A stretch of DNA of 64,000 bases, from NCBI RefSeq assembly GCF_009176305.1, contig NZ_BLAJ01000017.1:1-64000 (forward strand), in the 5' to 3' direction. Shown one piece after another: positions 18,582-27,645 of the stretch. How positions within the stretch are numbered: the stretch's first letter is position 1; the number at the start of each line of letters is the position of its first letter. Below the pieces are notes generated by a model. It saw nothing but the letters and a program-made list of their open reading frames with translations, did not search any database and was not told the origin of the DNA. The stretch comes from Martinezella dioscoreae (lineage in GTDB: Bacteria > Pseudomonadota > Alphaproteobacteria > Rhizobiales > Rhizobiaceae). The position numbers and the translations under genes were made by a program.

Positions 18582-18884
18582 ATGATTGATCCAGACGTCA
18601 AAGCCCAACTGGGCAAATACCGCCAGTCGATCGACAATATCGATGCTGCACTGGTGCACATGCTGGCCGAGCGCTTCCGCTGCACCAAAGAGGTCGGCGT
18701 GCTGAAGGCCAAGTACGACCTGCCGCCGGCCGACCCGGCACGCGAAGAATTTCAGATCGAGCGTCTGCGCCGCCTGGCAAAGGACGCCAATCTGGACCCG
18801 GATTTCGCCGAGAAGTTCCTGAACTTCGTCATCAAGGAAGTCATCCGGCATCATGAACAGATCGCTGCGGATTTCAAAGGGTAA
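18582..18884 (+). CDS. Chorismate mutase (AroQ class)
   Basis: A 100-residue all-helical AroQ-type chorismate mutase converting chorismate to prephenate for Phe/Tyr synthesis. Typical helices are YRQSIDNIDAALVHMLAERF, containing the family's R and D residues, then CTKEVGVLKAKYDLPPADPAREEFQIERL. The length is that of a stand-alone mutase. It starts 15 bases after ffh and is followed by rpsP, so it appears to be part of the ffh operon, as in other rhizobia. Confidence 0.92.
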   Translation: MIDPDVKAQLGKYRQSIDNIDAALVHMLAERFRCTKEVGVLKAKYDLPPADPAREEFQIERLRRLAKDANLDPDFAEKFLNFVIKEVIRHHEQIAADFKG

Positions 18885-18892
18885 CCCCCTGG

Positions 18893-18935
18893 CCGCATGA
18901 TCCCGAAGACGCAGGACGTTTTCAGGGGATCACGC
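18893..18935. repeat. Degenerate palindromic element upstream of rpsP
   Basis: The stretch gcatgatcccgaagacgcag to gttttcaggggatcac resembles a decayed member of the hairpin family seen at 21914-21962 (catgat arms around a ccgaa and tttt core). The right arm is imperfect. Confidence 0.35.
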
Positions 18936-19008
18936 AGCAAGAAAAAAGCAGCGCGACGTAACCATACCGCACAACGAAGCGGTCAAGAAAAGCCTAAGGA
19001 GAATGAAC

Positions 19009-19368
19009 ATGGCATTGAAAATTCGTCTCGCCCGCGGTGGCTCCAAGAAGCGCCCGTACTACCACGTTGTCGTAGCCGACGCTCGCTCGCCGCGCGACGG
19101 CCGTTTCCTGGAGACCCTGGGCTCCTGGAACCCGATGCTTGCCAAGGACGACGCCAAGCGCGTTGAACTGAAGGTCGAACGCATCAAGCACTGGCTCGAC
19201 CACGGCGCACAGCCGACCGACCGCGTTCTGCGCTTCCTCAACGAAGCCGGCATCGCAAAGCGCGAAGCCAAGAATAACCCGGAAAAGGCAAAGCCGGGCA
19301 AGAAGGCTCAGGAGCGCGCTGCCGAAAAGGCACAGAAGGCTGCTGACGCCGCTGCTGCTTCCGAGTAA
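19009..19368 (+). CDS. rpsP: 30S ribosomal protein S16
   Basis: Small-subunit ribosomal protein, 119 residues. The core MALKIRLARGGSKKRPYYHV and the GRFLETLGSWNP segment are diagnostic. A Lys/Ala-rich tail of about 35 residues extends the C-terminus, as is common in alphaproteobacteria. I chose the ATG at 19009: the strong taaggag site ends seven bases upstream, while the ATG at 19003 is one base from it. A terminator follows directly. Confidence 0.97.
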   Translation: MALKIRLARGGSKKRPYYHVVVADARSPRDGRFLETLGSWNPMLAKDDAKRVELKVERIKHWLDHGAQPTDRVLRFLNEAGIAKREAKNNPEKAKPGKKAQERAAEKAQKAADAAAASE

Positions 19369-19387
19369 TCGGACCCCGCATTGATTG

Positions 19388-19424
19388 AAAACGGGTGGCA
19401 TGGCGACATGCCGCCCGTTTTTTG
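19388..19424 (+). terminator. Rho-independent terminator after rpsP
   Basis: acgggtggcatg (19391-19402) pairs with catgccgcccgt (19407-19418) through one G-U pair and is followed by tttttt. It separates rpsP from rimM. Confidence 0.9.
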
Positions 19425-19553
19425 TTTCCCATCGGCAAATGTTCAGCCTATGAGAGAACCAAAGACAGCGCCGCGTGTCACAGATGAGTGCCAAGGTCGG
19501 TCGCTGTAGCATTTTGGATCTGCTGCATAATCCCGGCAATCGGCGAAGAGACC

Positions 19554-20135
19554 ATGACGAAACTGCAAAATCCGGTATTGATGGCCACCATCGGCGCCGC
19601 ACAGGGCCTGAGGGGCGAGGTGCGTGCCCGCGCCTATACATCCGATCCGACCGCGCTTGGCGATTACGGCCACCTGCACAGCATGGATGGCCGCAGCTTC
19701 GAAGTTCTGGAAATCCGCGAGGCCAAGAATGTCGTCATCGTGCGTTTCCGCGGCATCAACGACCGCAATGCCGCCGAGGCACTGAACGGCTTGGAACTCT
19801 ATATCGAGCGCGACCACCTGCCGGATGATGAGCTCGACGACGACGAATTCTTCTACACCGATCTCGAAGGGCTGGAAGCCGTCGACGACCAAGGCGTCGG
19901 CTACGGCACTGTCAGCGGCATCTATGATTTCGGTGCGGGCGACCTGCTGGAGCTGAAGGGGCCGGGCAAGCGGCCCGTGCTGATCCCCTTTTCCGAAGCC
20001 GCCGTGCTCGAAATCGATCTCGAGGGCGGCAAGATCCTGATCGATCCGCTGGCCGCCGGCCTGATCGACAACCCCGACGATCTTATCGGCAAGCCGGCAA
20101 AGCCGGAAAAGCCCCAAGGCAAGCCGAAGAAGTGA
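19554..20135 (+). CDS. rimM: Ribosome maturation factor RimM
   Basis: 16S rRNA processing factor that acts on the 30S head and binds S19. 193 residues. The N-terminal RimM beta-barrel begins MATIGAAQGLRGEVRAR; the C-terminal PRC-barrel part includes VLIPFSEAAVLEIDLEGGKI. The acidic linker DDELDDDEFFYTDLEG is family-typical. I chose the ATG at 19554 with gaagag upstream. The C-terminal tail is Lys/Pro-rich. trmD follows after 24 bases. Confidence 0.95.
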   Translation: MTKLQNPVLMATIGAAQGLRGEVRARAYTSDPTALGDYGHLHSMDGRSFEVLEIREAKNVVIVRFRGINDRNAAEALNGLELYIERDHLPDDELDDDEFFYTDLEGLEAVDDQGVGYGTVSGIYDFGAGDLLELKGPGKRPVLIPFSEAAVLEIDLEGGKILIDPLAAGLIDNPDDLIGKPAKPEKPQGKPKK

Positions 20136-20159
20136 TCCTTATTGGGAAGTGACCGCGCC

Positions 20160-20852
20160 ATGAGTTTTCGAGCGACTATCTTGACGCTCTATCCCGAGAT
20201 GTTCCCCGGCCATCTCGGCACGTCGCTTGCCGGCAAGGCGATGGAACGCGGGCAATGGTCGCTGGACACCGTGCAGATCCGTGATTTCGCCACCGATAAG
20301 CACCGCACCGTCGACGACACGCCGGCCGGCGGCGGCGCCGGCATGGTGCTGAAACCGGATGTGCTTGCCCGCGCCATCGACCATGCCAGCGAAAACGACG
20401 GCCGCCCCCGCCTGCTGATGAGCCCTCGCGGCAAGCCGCTGACGCAAAAGCGCGTGCGCGAGCTTGCAGGCGGCGATGGCGTCATCATCGTCTGCGGCCG
20501 CTTCGAAGGCGTCGACCAGCGCGTCATCGACGGCCGTGGCCTCGAAGAAGTCTCGATCGGCGACTATATCCTCTCGGGCGGCGAGCCGGCCGCCCTCATC
20601 CTGCTCGACGCTATCGTTCGCATCCTGCCCGGCGTCATGGGCAATGATCTTTCCGGCTTGCACGAAAGCTTCGAAGGCGGCCTGCTGGAACACCCGCACT
20701 ATACCCGCCCGCAAATCTGGGAGGGCCGAGAGATCCCCGCCATTCTCACCTCTGGCAATCACGCGGCGATCGCCAAATGGCAGAGGGAGCAGGCTGAGAA
20801 GCTGACGAAAGAGCGGCGGCCGGATTTGCTGGACGAGTTGCGAAAGAAGTAG
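20160..20852 (+). CDS. trmD: tRNA (guanine(37)-N1)-methyltransferase TrmD
   Basis: SPOUT-class methyltransferase forming m1G37 in tRNA. 230 residues. Motifs are ILTLYPEMFPG at the start, MSPRGKPLTQKRV, the CGRFEGVDQRVID segment, and the trefoil-knot SAM site GDYILSGGEPAALILLDA. I chose the ATG at 20160 (MSFRATILTLYPEMF). An upstream ATG at 20142 would add six residues and lacks a better ribosome site. Confidence 0.96.
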   Translation: MSFRATILTLYPEMFPGHLGTSLAGKAMERGQWSLDTVQIRDFATDKHRTVDDTPAGGGAGMVLKPDVLARAIDHASENDGRPRLLMSPRGKPLTQKRVRELAGGDGVIIVCGRFEGVDQRVIDGRGLEEVSIGDYILSGGEPAALILLDAIVRILPGVMGNDLSGLHESFEGGLLEHPHYTRPQIWEGREIPAILTSGNHAAIAKWQREQAEKLTKERRPDLLDELRKK

Positions 20853-21120
20853 CGACAACACGTCTGGATGAACGACATTGGTTCAAGCGCGCCGCAAAAC
20901 TGGCGCTAATCGCCACTTAATTCAGCCGCAAGGGGTGACAAAGGCGTGACAATAGGGTATGTGCGCGCCCGGCATGGGAAATTTCCCATCAACCAGCAAA
21001 GAAGAGCAGACGTATTCGCTCCTGCCTGAACGGGCATATATCCGAGGCGTGATCTCCGGGTCCGACCAAAGATAGAATGATGAGCGCTCTGGCTGTTGAA
21101 CCAACAACGAGGTTGATACT

Positions 21121-21657
21121 ATGAACATCATTCAGCAGTTGGAAGCCGAACAGGCTGCCAAGATCGAAGCCAAGCGCACGCTTCCCGAATTTTCCGCTGG
21201 CGACACCGTTCGCGTCAACGTGAAGGTCACGGAAGGCAACCGTACCCGCGTTCAGGCCTATGAAGGCGTTTGCATCGCTCGCTCCGGCGGCGGTCTGCAG
21301 GAAAACTTCACGGTTCGCAAGATCTCCTACGGCGAAGGCGTCGAGCGCGTATTCCCGGTTTACTCGCCGATGATCGAAAGCGTCGAAGTCGTTCGCCGCG
21401 GTAAGGTCCGTCGCGCCAAGCTCTACTACCTGCGCGACCTGCGCGGTAAGGCTGCCCGTATCGTCGAAAACACCGGCACCCGCGCCCGCAAGCTCAACGA
21501 TGCCGAGCGTCAGGCTCTGGCCGATGAGAAGGCACGCATCGAAGCCGAGAAGGTTGCAGCCGCTCAAGCGCTCGCAGCCGAGAAGGCCGCAGCCGAAGCC
21601 GCAGAAGCAAAGGCAGCTGCCGAAGCTGCTGCTGCAGCCGAGCCGGCAGCAGAATAA
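21121..21657 (+). CDS. rplS: 50S ribosomal protein L19
   Basis: Large-subunit protein at the subunit interface, 178 residues. The L19 core covers about residues 1-120 (FSAGDTVRVNVKVTEGNRTR, then EGVERVFPVYSPMIESVEVVRRG). A 55-residue Ala/Glu/Lys-rich tail follows, longer than in E. coli L19 (115 residues) but typical of rhizobia. It has a 268-base leader with a small palindrome (atgggaaatttcccat, about 20974-20989); I see no gene in the leader. Confidence 0.97.
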   Translation: MNIIQQLEAEQAAKIEAKRTLPEFSAGDTVRVNVKVTEGNRTRVQAYEGVCIARSGGGLQENFTVRKISYGEGVERVFPVYSPMIESVEVVRRGKVRRAKLYYLRDLRGKAARIVENTGTRARKLNDAERQALADEKARIEAEKVAAAQALAAEKAAAEAAEAKAAAEAAAAAEPAAE

Positions 21658-21685
21658 GTTTCGATCCACTTGGGATCGCAAAGCT

Positions 21686-21712
21686 TGAAGGCGGCCCTCG
21701 GGTCGCCTTTTT
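21686..21712 (+). terminator. Rho-independent terminator after rplS
   Basis: aaggcggcc (21688-21696) pairs with ggtcgcctt (21701-21709) with a cctcgg-type tight loop, followed by ttttt. Confidence 0.88.
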
Positions 21713-21860
21713 GCTGTCCGGCTCACGCCCACACGAAAGAAATTTTCTCCGCCGGCTCCCCGCTTAGAGTTGCTTTTCCATTTTTATGATCGCAGCCATG
21801 GCAATGGCCTTGCCATTCACTTTCCAAATATGACAGTTTTCCGCCAGCCTGGCGCCGGAT

Positions 21861-21963
21861 GATTTCAGGTCGAATCGACCTGAAATCTAAATCCGCGCCA
21901 GAATCAAATAAGGAGAGCATGATGTCGTCCGAAAACCGCTGACACTTTTCGGCATCATGCTCT
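21861..21963. repeat. Two-module palindromic intergenic element
   Basis: The 322-base gap 21658-21979 contains the rplS terminator and this element. Module 1 is a perfect 11-base inverted repeat around one base (TTTCAGGTCGA, 21863-21885). Module 2 (21914-21962) has GAGCATGATG/CATCATGCTC arms around the core cgaaaaccgctgacactttt. The core is shared with the elements at 27539, 33350, 36287 and 37225. No gene is seen in the gap. Confidence 0.75.
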
Positions 21964-21979
21964 AATCGGGGAGATTTTC

Positions 21980-22777
21980 ATGGCATTCCGTCGTTCGTTC
22001 CTTCTGGGCCTTGGCGCCCTCGTGCTTGCACCTTTCGCCGCCTTCGCCGCCGATCTGCCGAACCTGAACGGCAGGACCGTCGTCGTCGTCACAGAGAATG
22101 CCTATCCGCCGCTGCAGTTCATCGACCCCAAGACGAACAAGGCGATCGGCTGGGAATATGACGCGATGAACGAGATCGCCAAGCGTCTGAATTTCAAGGT
22201 CGAGTACCAGAACACCAGCTGGGACGCGATGATCCAGGCCGTTTCCGAAGGCCAATACAACATCGGCATGACCGGCATCACCATCAAGGAAGACCGCAAG
22301 CAGAAGGTCGATTTCTCTGATCCCTATATGCGCTCGCAGCAGTTCATGCTCGTGCGTGGCGACGAGAAGCGCTTCACGGATGCCAAGAGCTTCGCCGCGG
22401 TCAAGGAGGCCCTGATCGGCGCGCAGCCGGGCACGACGCCCTTCTACACCGCCGTCTATGAAGTCCTCGACGGCAACGAGCAGAACCCGCGCATCAAGAC
22501 CTTCGAAACCTTCGGTGCGACAGTGCAGGCACTGAAGACGGGAGACGTCGACATGGTGCTGACCGATGGCACCGCCGGCAAGGGCTATGTCGATGCCTCC
22601 AACGGCGGTCTGAAGCTGGTCGGCGGCCCGCTCGGCACCGAGGATTTCGGCTTCATCTTCCAGAAGGGTTCCGATCTCGTCGCCCCGATCAACACCGCCA
22701 TCGCCAGCCTCAAGGCCGATGGCACGCTCGACGCGCTGAACAAGAAGTGGTTCCTCGACTACAAGATGGGCCAATGA
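21980..22777 (+). CDS. Amino-acid-type ABC transporter substrate-binding protein
   Basis: A periplasmic family 3 solute-binding protein, 265 residues. A cleavable signal peptide is visible (FLLGLGALVLAPFAAFA, cleavage near residue 24). The mature part starts NGRTVVVVTENAYPPLQFID, and the Arg/Asp ligand signature GMTGITIKEDRKQKVDFSDPY is typical of polar amino-acid binders. The start is the ATG at 21980, with ggggag upstream. The permease gene follows after 34 bases. No ATPase gene is adjacent. Confidence 0.92.
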   Translation: MAFRRSFLLGLGALVLAPFAAFAADLPNLNGRTVVVVTENAYPPLQFIDPKTNKAIGWEYDAMNEIAKRLNFKVEYQNTSWDAMIQAVSEGQYNIGMTGITIKEDRKQKVDFSDPYMRSQQFMLVRGDEKRFTDAKSFAAVKEALIGAQPGTTPFYTAVYEVLDGNEQNPRIKTFETFGATVQALKTGDVDMVLTDGTAGKGYVDASNGGLKLVGGPLGTEDFGFIFQKGSDLVAPINTAIASLKADGTLDALNKKWFLDYKMGQ

Positions 22778-22811
22778 GCTCTGAAGACCGATATATTGGA
22801 AGCCCGCTCTG

Positions 22812-23690
22812 ATGGCACCTTTGGCAGGTCCGGGCGGGCACCGCGGCAAGGAAGACTTTCCCTGGTGGCTGGTCGCCCTCGCTATCCTCGGCATCGCCGC
22901 CTCATTCGCAATTGCAGCGAACGGCCTCTATGCCCAGATTTTCTCTCTTCTGCTGAATGGCATCGGCGTCACGGTCTTCGTGACGCTGGTCGCCTTTACG
23001 CTGGCCATGCTGCTCGGCCTGGCACTGGCGCTGCTCGGCCTTTCCGATTTCCTCGTGCTCAGGCAGATGGCGCGCTTCTATATCGAGATCGTGCGCGGCA
23101 TCCCGATGCTGGTGCTGCTCTCCTATGTCGCCTTCGTCGGCACGCCGGCCTTCGTCGCTGTCTATAATTTCATCACGTCTCCATTGGCCTCCGCTGGCTG
23201 GACGACACCGCTCGTCACCCGCGATGTGCCTTTCGTCTGGCGCACGATCATCGCGCTGACGATTGGCTATTCGTCCTTCATCGCTGAAATCTTTCGCGCC
23301 GGCATCCAGGCCGTCGACCAGGGCCAGATCGAAGCGGCAAAAGCGCTAGGCCTCAGCCGCTTCCAGCGCTTCCGGCTCGTCGTCTTCCCCCAGGCGATCC
23401 GCGTCATCTTGCCGCCGCTGTCGAACGATTTCATCGCCATGGTGAAGGACAGTTCGCTCGTGTCCGTGCTCGGCGTCGCCGATATCAGTCAGCTCGCCAA
23501 GCTCTATTACTCGGCCAATTTCCGCTACTTCGAAACGCTGTCGATCCTCGCCTTCATCTATCTGCTGCTGACGATCGGTCTCTCGCTTTTACTCCGGCAG
23601 CTCGAAGCCTGGATGCGCCGCCGCTCCGGCAGCGACCGCTCCGCCTTCCCCCGTCTGGCCGCGGGCCAGCCACCCGGTGCGCAGGTGTGA
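22812..23690 (+). CDS. Amino-acid ABC transporter permease (HisM/GlnP type)
   Basis: A 292-residue inner-membrane permease of the polar amino-acid family. About six helices are visible. The EAA loop is present as GQIEAAKALGLSRFQRFRLVVFPQA (about residues 171-195). FYIEIVRGIPMLVLL is the usual third-helix segment. It pairs with the binding protein upstream. The ATPase must be supplied from elsewhere, because the next genes are a doubtful small frame and leuC. Confidence 0.92.
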   Translation: MAPLAGPGGHRGKEDFPWWLVALAILGIAASFAIAANGLYAQIFSLLLNGIGVTVFVTLVAFTLAMLLGLALALLGLSDFLVLRQMARFYIEIVRGIPMLVLLSYVAFVGTPAFVAVYNFITSPLASAGWTTPLVTRDVPFVWRTIIALTIGYSSFIAEIFRAGIQAVDQGQIEAAKALGLSRFQRFRLVVFPQAIRVILPPLSNDFIAMVKDSSLVSVLGVADISQLAKLYYSANFRYFETLSILAFIYLLLTIGLSLLLRQLEAWMRRRSGSDRSAFPRLAAGQPPGAQV

Positions 23691-23753
23691 TGGCCAAGGC
23701 GACCGTACCGATACTGCCTATCGTCGCCATTGCCGAAGGTTTTGAAAATTGAT

Positions 23754-23888
23754 ATGAGCATGGCCATGAGTAAGATCATGAGCAAAGACGGACGTTACGT
23801 CACGGCTTTCGTGCTGCAGGACCATAAGCGCCTGCCGGCACGTTTCTTTGCGATGATTTCGGGCGCGCTCAACAGCCGACTTCGCTGA
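23754..23888 (+). CDS. Possible small protein (44 aa), doubtful
   Basis: A 44-codon frame between the permease gene and leuC. It starts with several Met (MSMAMSKIMSKDGRYV) and ends with a basic segment ISGALNSRLR. There is no clear ribosome binding site and I recognise no family. It could be a real small gene or chance; coding style is compatible but the length is too short to judge. Confidence 0.25.
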   Translation: MSMAMSKIMSKDGRYVTAFVLQDHKRLPARFFAMISGALNSRLR

Positions 23889-23958
23889 TCACACCCGAGG
23901 CCGGCGGTCCTGATCCGTCACCCCCCATCTTCGATAATGCCAATATGGATCTGTAGCC

Positions 23959-25368
23959 ATGAGCGCTCCACGCACACTGTACGACAAAATCTGGGACGAC
24001 CATCTGGTCGACGCCCAAGACGACGGCACCTGTCTTCTCTATATCGACCGTCATCTCGTTCACGAGGTGACGTCGCCGCAGGCTTTCGAAGGTCTGCGCA
24101 TGTCCGGCCGCAAGGTTCACGCGCCGCAGAAGACGCTGGCCGTCGTCGACCATAACGTGCCAACCTCGCCGGATCGCCACCTCGGCATCAAGAACGAGGA
24201 AAGCCGCATCCAGGTCGAACAGCTCGCCAAGAATGCCGCTGAATTCGGCGTGGAATACTACTCCGAAAACGACAAGCGTCAGGGCATCGTCCACATCATT
24301 GGCCCCGAGCAAGGCTTCACCTTGCCCGGCATGACCATCGTCTGCGGCGACAGCCACACCTCGACCCACGGCGCCTTCGGCTCGCTCGCCCATGGTATCG
24401 GCACCTCCGAGGTCGAGCATGTGCTCGCCACGCAGACGCTGATCCAGAAGAAGGCCAAGAACATGCTGGTGCAGGTCGACGGCCAGCTGCCGCCGGGCGT
24501 CACCGCCAAGGACATTATCCTCGCCATCATCGGTGAAATCGGCACCGCAGGCGGCACCGGCTACGTCATCGAATATGCCGGCGAAGCCATCCGCTCGCTG
24601 TCGATGGAAGGCCGCATGACCATCTGCAACATGTCGATCGAAGGCGGCGCCCGCGCCGGCCTGATCGCTCCGGACGAGGTCACCTTCGAATATATCAAGG
24701 GCAAGCCGCGCGCGCCGAAGGGCGAGGCGCTGGAGCAGGCAATCGCCTACTGGAAGACGCTGAAGTCGGATGAGGGCGCACATTACGACCGCATCGTCAA
24801 GCTTGATGCCGCCAACCTGCCGCCGATCGTTTCCTGGGGCTCCTCTCCGGAGGACGTCATCTCTATTCAGGGTATTGTTCCGAACCCGGATGAGATCCAG
24901 GACGAAACCAAGCGCGCTTCCAAGTGGCGTGCGCTCGACTATATGGGCCTGAAGCCGGGCACGCCGATGACCGAGATCAACATCGATCGCGTCTTCATCG
25001 GCTCGTGCACCAATGGACGCATCGAAGACCTGCGCGCCGTTGCCAAAGTCGTCGAAGGCAAGACGGTGGCTTCGACCGTCGACGCCATGATCGTTCCGGG
25101 CTCCGGCCTCGTGAAGGAACAGGCGGAAGCTGAAGGTCTCGACAAGATCTTCAAGGCTGCCGGCTTCGATTGGCGCGAGCCTGGCTGTTCCATGTGCCTC
25201 GCCATGAACGACGACCGCTTGAAGCCGGGCGAGCGCTGCGCTTCGACCTCGAACCGCAACTTCGAAGGCCGCCAGGGCTTCAAGGGCCGCACGCATCTGG
25301 TTTCGCCGGCTATGGCCGCCGCCGCCGCGATCGCCGGCCACTTCGTCGATATCCGCGAGTGGAAATGA
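23959..25368 (+). CDS. leuC: 3-isopropylmalate dehydratase large subunit
   Basis: LeuC, the [4Fe-4S] subunit of isopropylmalate isomerase in leucine synthesis, 469 residues. The N-terminus TLYDKIWDDHLV is diagnostic, and the cluster cysteines are in FIGSCTNGRIEDL and GCSMCLAMNDD. VCGDSHTSTHGAFGSLAHGI is the active-site stretch. Length is normal. leuD is not in this window. A terminator follows at once, so leuC is transcribed as the last or only gene. Confidence 0.98.
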   Translation: MSAPRTLYDKIWDDHLVDAQDDGTCLLYIDRHLVHEVTSPQAFEGLRMSGRKVHAPQKTLAVVDHNVPTSPDRHLGIKNEESRIQVEQLAKNAAEFGVEYYSENDKRQGIVHIIGPEQGFTLPGMTIVCGDSHTSTHGAFGSLAHGIGTSEVEHVLATQTLIQKKAKNMLVQVDGQLPPGVTAKDIILAIIGEIGTAGGTGYVIEYAGEAIRSLSMEGRMTICNMSIEGGARAGLIAPDEVTFEYIKGKPRAPKGEALEQAIAYWKTLKSDEGAHYDRIVKLDAANLPPIVSWGSSPEDVISIQGIVPNPDEIQDETKRASKWRALDYMGLKPGTPMTEINIDRVFIGSCTNGRIEDLRAVAKVVEGKTVASTVDAMIVPGSGLVKEQAEAEGLDKIFKAAGFDWREPGCSMCLAMNDDRLKPGERCASTSNRNFEGRQGFKGRTHLVSPAMAAAAAIAGHFVDIREWK

Positions 25369-25389
25369 TCTGCTTCGATTGATTGACTG

Positions 25390-25419
25390 CAAAAGGCGGC
25401 CTCAGAGCCGCCTTTTTTC
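25390..25419 (+). terminator. Rho-independent terminator after leuC
   Basis: aaaggcggc (25392-25400) pairs with gccgccttt (25407-25415) around ctcaga, followed by a run of t. Confidence 0.9.
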
Positions 25420-25625
25420 TCTGCTGTGAAAATTCTCCCACCTGAGCCGTCTATCTCGGAATTCAGCGACAGCTCTTAGCCGTACCGCCTCAGGCCCGGT
25501 TTTCGCGACACCCGCTCGTCTTATATTTCTGAAATTTCTATTTGAGATTGCAGCCGGAAGATGATTTTATGCGGCCCGTCTGACTCATTCCCCGCGCTCC
25601 TCCCGATTTTTGATCCGAGAGGCCC

Positions 25626-27506
25626 ATGTCGATTTCAGATAAGATCTACCGCCCTTTCGAAAGGTTGATCCGGCCGCTCGACATCCCCTACCGGCCACTG
25701 CCTCCCTCGGGGCCACTGGCCGTTCTTCTTCACTTCATCCTCATGTTTCGCGGCATTCTGATCACGCTCGCCCTCTGCACCATGGCGATTGAAGTCATGA
25801 GCCTGACCATCGTTTGGGGCCTGTCCGTCATTGTTGATGGTGTCACGCAGCAGGGTGCTGCCGCTTTCCTGCATAACGACCGGATGCTGCTGATCTTCCT
25901 TGGGCTGATGCTTTTCCCCTGCATCCCGATTGGCTCTTTCCTCGTCAATACGTTGAACTCGCATACGCTTGGGATCGGCATGCCGGCCGCCATTCAATGG
26001 CAGGGCCACAGGGCGGTGGAGCGGCAGGATCTCGCCTTCTTCCACGATCTCTATGCCGGCCAGGTCGCCTCGCGCCTGCAGCAGGTAGCCTCAGCCGTCC
26101 AGCAGCAGGTCGTTTCGGCCTTCCAGTCCATTCCGCGCTTTATCATGCAGATGGTCGGCTCCGTCATCCTTCTGGGCGCGCTCTCCTGGCAGCTTGCCCT
26201 TCCGTCCATCATCTGGATCACGCTCAACGTGCTTCTCGCCGTCAGGCTGGCACCTGTCTTCACTGAGCGCTCACGCCGCTCGGCCAAGCGTCGCAGCCTG
26301 ATTTCCGGCGCGATTACCGATCTCTACGCCAATATGCAAATGGTCAAGCAATTCGCCGCGGAAGACAGCGAGGCCGGCGCCATCAGAGGCATAATCGGCA
26401 AGGCTATCGAAGCTCAGCAGAGCGAACAACGCATCTACCGTACCGCTGAGGTCATCGTCGTCGTTCTCAACATGATGCACTGGCTGGCTATCCTGTCGAT
26501 CGGCTTTACCGGGCTCGTGGATGGCTTCGTCACGATCGGCGAATTCACCGCCGCCGTTTATGTTCTCAACCGCCTCTCCGGTCACACATTTACTTTCCTG
26601 CAGATGGGCCAGCAGATCTTCCAGGCGATCGGCACGATCAAGGACGCCATGCCAGTCATGACGACGCCGCCCACCATTACCGACGGGCCGGACGCGCGGG
26701 ATCTTGTCGTCCCGAACGGCGAAATCCGCTTCGAGAATGTTCGTTTCGCCTACAAATCTGGCAAGCCCGTCATCAATGACCTTTCGCTGACGGTGCGGCC
26801 GGGCGAAAAGGTCGGCCTCGTCGGCCTCTCAGGCGCGGGTAAGACGACGCTCGCCAACCTGCTCCTGCGCTTCTACGATATTAAGGACGGCGCGATCTTG
26901 ATCGACGGGCAGGATATCCGCGCCATCACGCAGACAAGTCTTCGCCGCGCGATAGGCGTCATCGCGCAGGATGTCGCGCTGCTGCATCGCTCGGTCGGCG
27001 ACAATATCCGCTACGGACGGCCGGAGGCGACCAAGGACGAAATTGAGGAGGTCGCGAAAATGGCTAGCGCCGATGCCTTCATTCCCGATCTCGCAGATAG
27101 CGAAGGCCGCAAGGGCTATGACGCCTTCGTCGGCGACCGCGGCGTCAAGCTTTCCGGCGGCCAGCGCCAGCGCGTGGCCATCGCCCGCGCCCTGTTGAAA
27201 GACGCACCGATCCTGGTGCTGGATGAGGCAACCTCGGCGCTGGACAGCGAATCCGAAGCCGCCATCCAGGATAAGCTCAATTTGGTGATGGAGGGCAAGA
27301 CGGTGATTGCCATCGCTCATCGCCTTTCAACCATTGCCAAGATGGACCGCATAGTCGTGCTTGATCACGGGCGCATCGTGGAAGAAGGCAGGCCCGAGGA
27401 ACTGGCCGAACAGAATGGCCTGTTTGCCCGCCTGTGGAAACGCCAGACTGGCGGCTTCATTCCTGAAGACATCAACGAACTTCTGCCGACATCGTCTACC
27501 ATCTGA
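25626..27506 (+). CDS. ABC exporter, fused permease and ATPase (type I)
   Basis: A 626-residue half-transporter of the ABCB/MsbA-like exporter class, probably acting as a homodimer. The N-terminal transmembrane domain (about residues 30-335) has six helices. The nucleotide-binding domain (about 370-600) shows Walker A GLSGAGKTTLANLL, signature KLSGGQRQRVAIARAL, Walker B ILVLDEATSALDSES and the H-loop AIAHRLSTI. The substrate cannot be told from the sequence. Start ATG 25626, gagagg just upstream. The gene stands alone. Confidence 0.92.
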   Translation: MSISDKIYRPFERLIRPLDIPYRPLPPSGPLAVLLHFILMFRGILITLALCTMAIEVMSLTIVWGLSVIVDGVTQQGAAAFLHNDRMLLIFLGLMLFPCIPIGSFLVNTLNSHTLGIGMPAAIQWQGHRAVERQDLAFFHDLYAGQVASRLQQVASAVQQQVVSAFQSIPRFIMQMVGSVILLGALSWQLALPSIIWITLNVLLAVRLAPVFTERSRRSAKRRSLISGAITDLYANMQMVKQFAAEDSEAGAIRGIIGKAIEAQQSEQRIYRTAEVIVVVLNMMHWLAILSIGFTGLVDGFVTIGEFTAAVYVLNRLSGHTFTFLQMGQQIFQAIGTIKDAMPVMTTPPTITDGPDARDLVVPNGEIRFENVRFAYKSGKPVINDLSLTVRPGEKVGLVGLSGAGKTTLANLLLRFYDIKDGAILIDGQDIRAITQTSLRRAIGVIAQDVALLHRSVGDNIRYGRPEATKDEIEEVAKMASADAFIPDLADSEGRKGYDAFVGDRGVKLSGGQRQRVAIARALLKDAPILVLDEATSALDSESEAAIQDKLNLVMEGKTVIAIAHRLSTIAKMDRIVVLDHGRIVEEGRPEELAEQNGLFARLWKRQTGGFIPEDINELLPTSSTI

Positions 27507-27538
27507 TATCAGAAGTCCGGAGGCAACTGCTGCCTCAA

Positions 27539-27590
27539 GCATGTCGCGCAAAATACGAAGCGGTTTGCGATAACGACATGCGCAAAATCA
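27539..27590. repeat. Palindromic intergenic element (gcatgtcg type)
   Basis: GCATGTCGCGCAAAATACG to GCGATAACGACATGC: arms GCATGTCG/CGACATGC around a core that, on the minus strand, reads gcaaaccgcttcgtatttt. It lies between the ABC exporter and the convergent EamA gene. Confidence 0.7.
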
Positions 27591-27645
27591 CGAGCCCAAG
27601 CGCGGCAAGCGAATCTGAAAGATCGCCACGCGCCTTAGCAGCCTT

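Noticed and set aside
23869..25392. Minus-strand frame of 507 codons opposite leuC
   Set aside because: Antisense shadow; leuC has its catalytic cysteines and a terminator on the plus strand.
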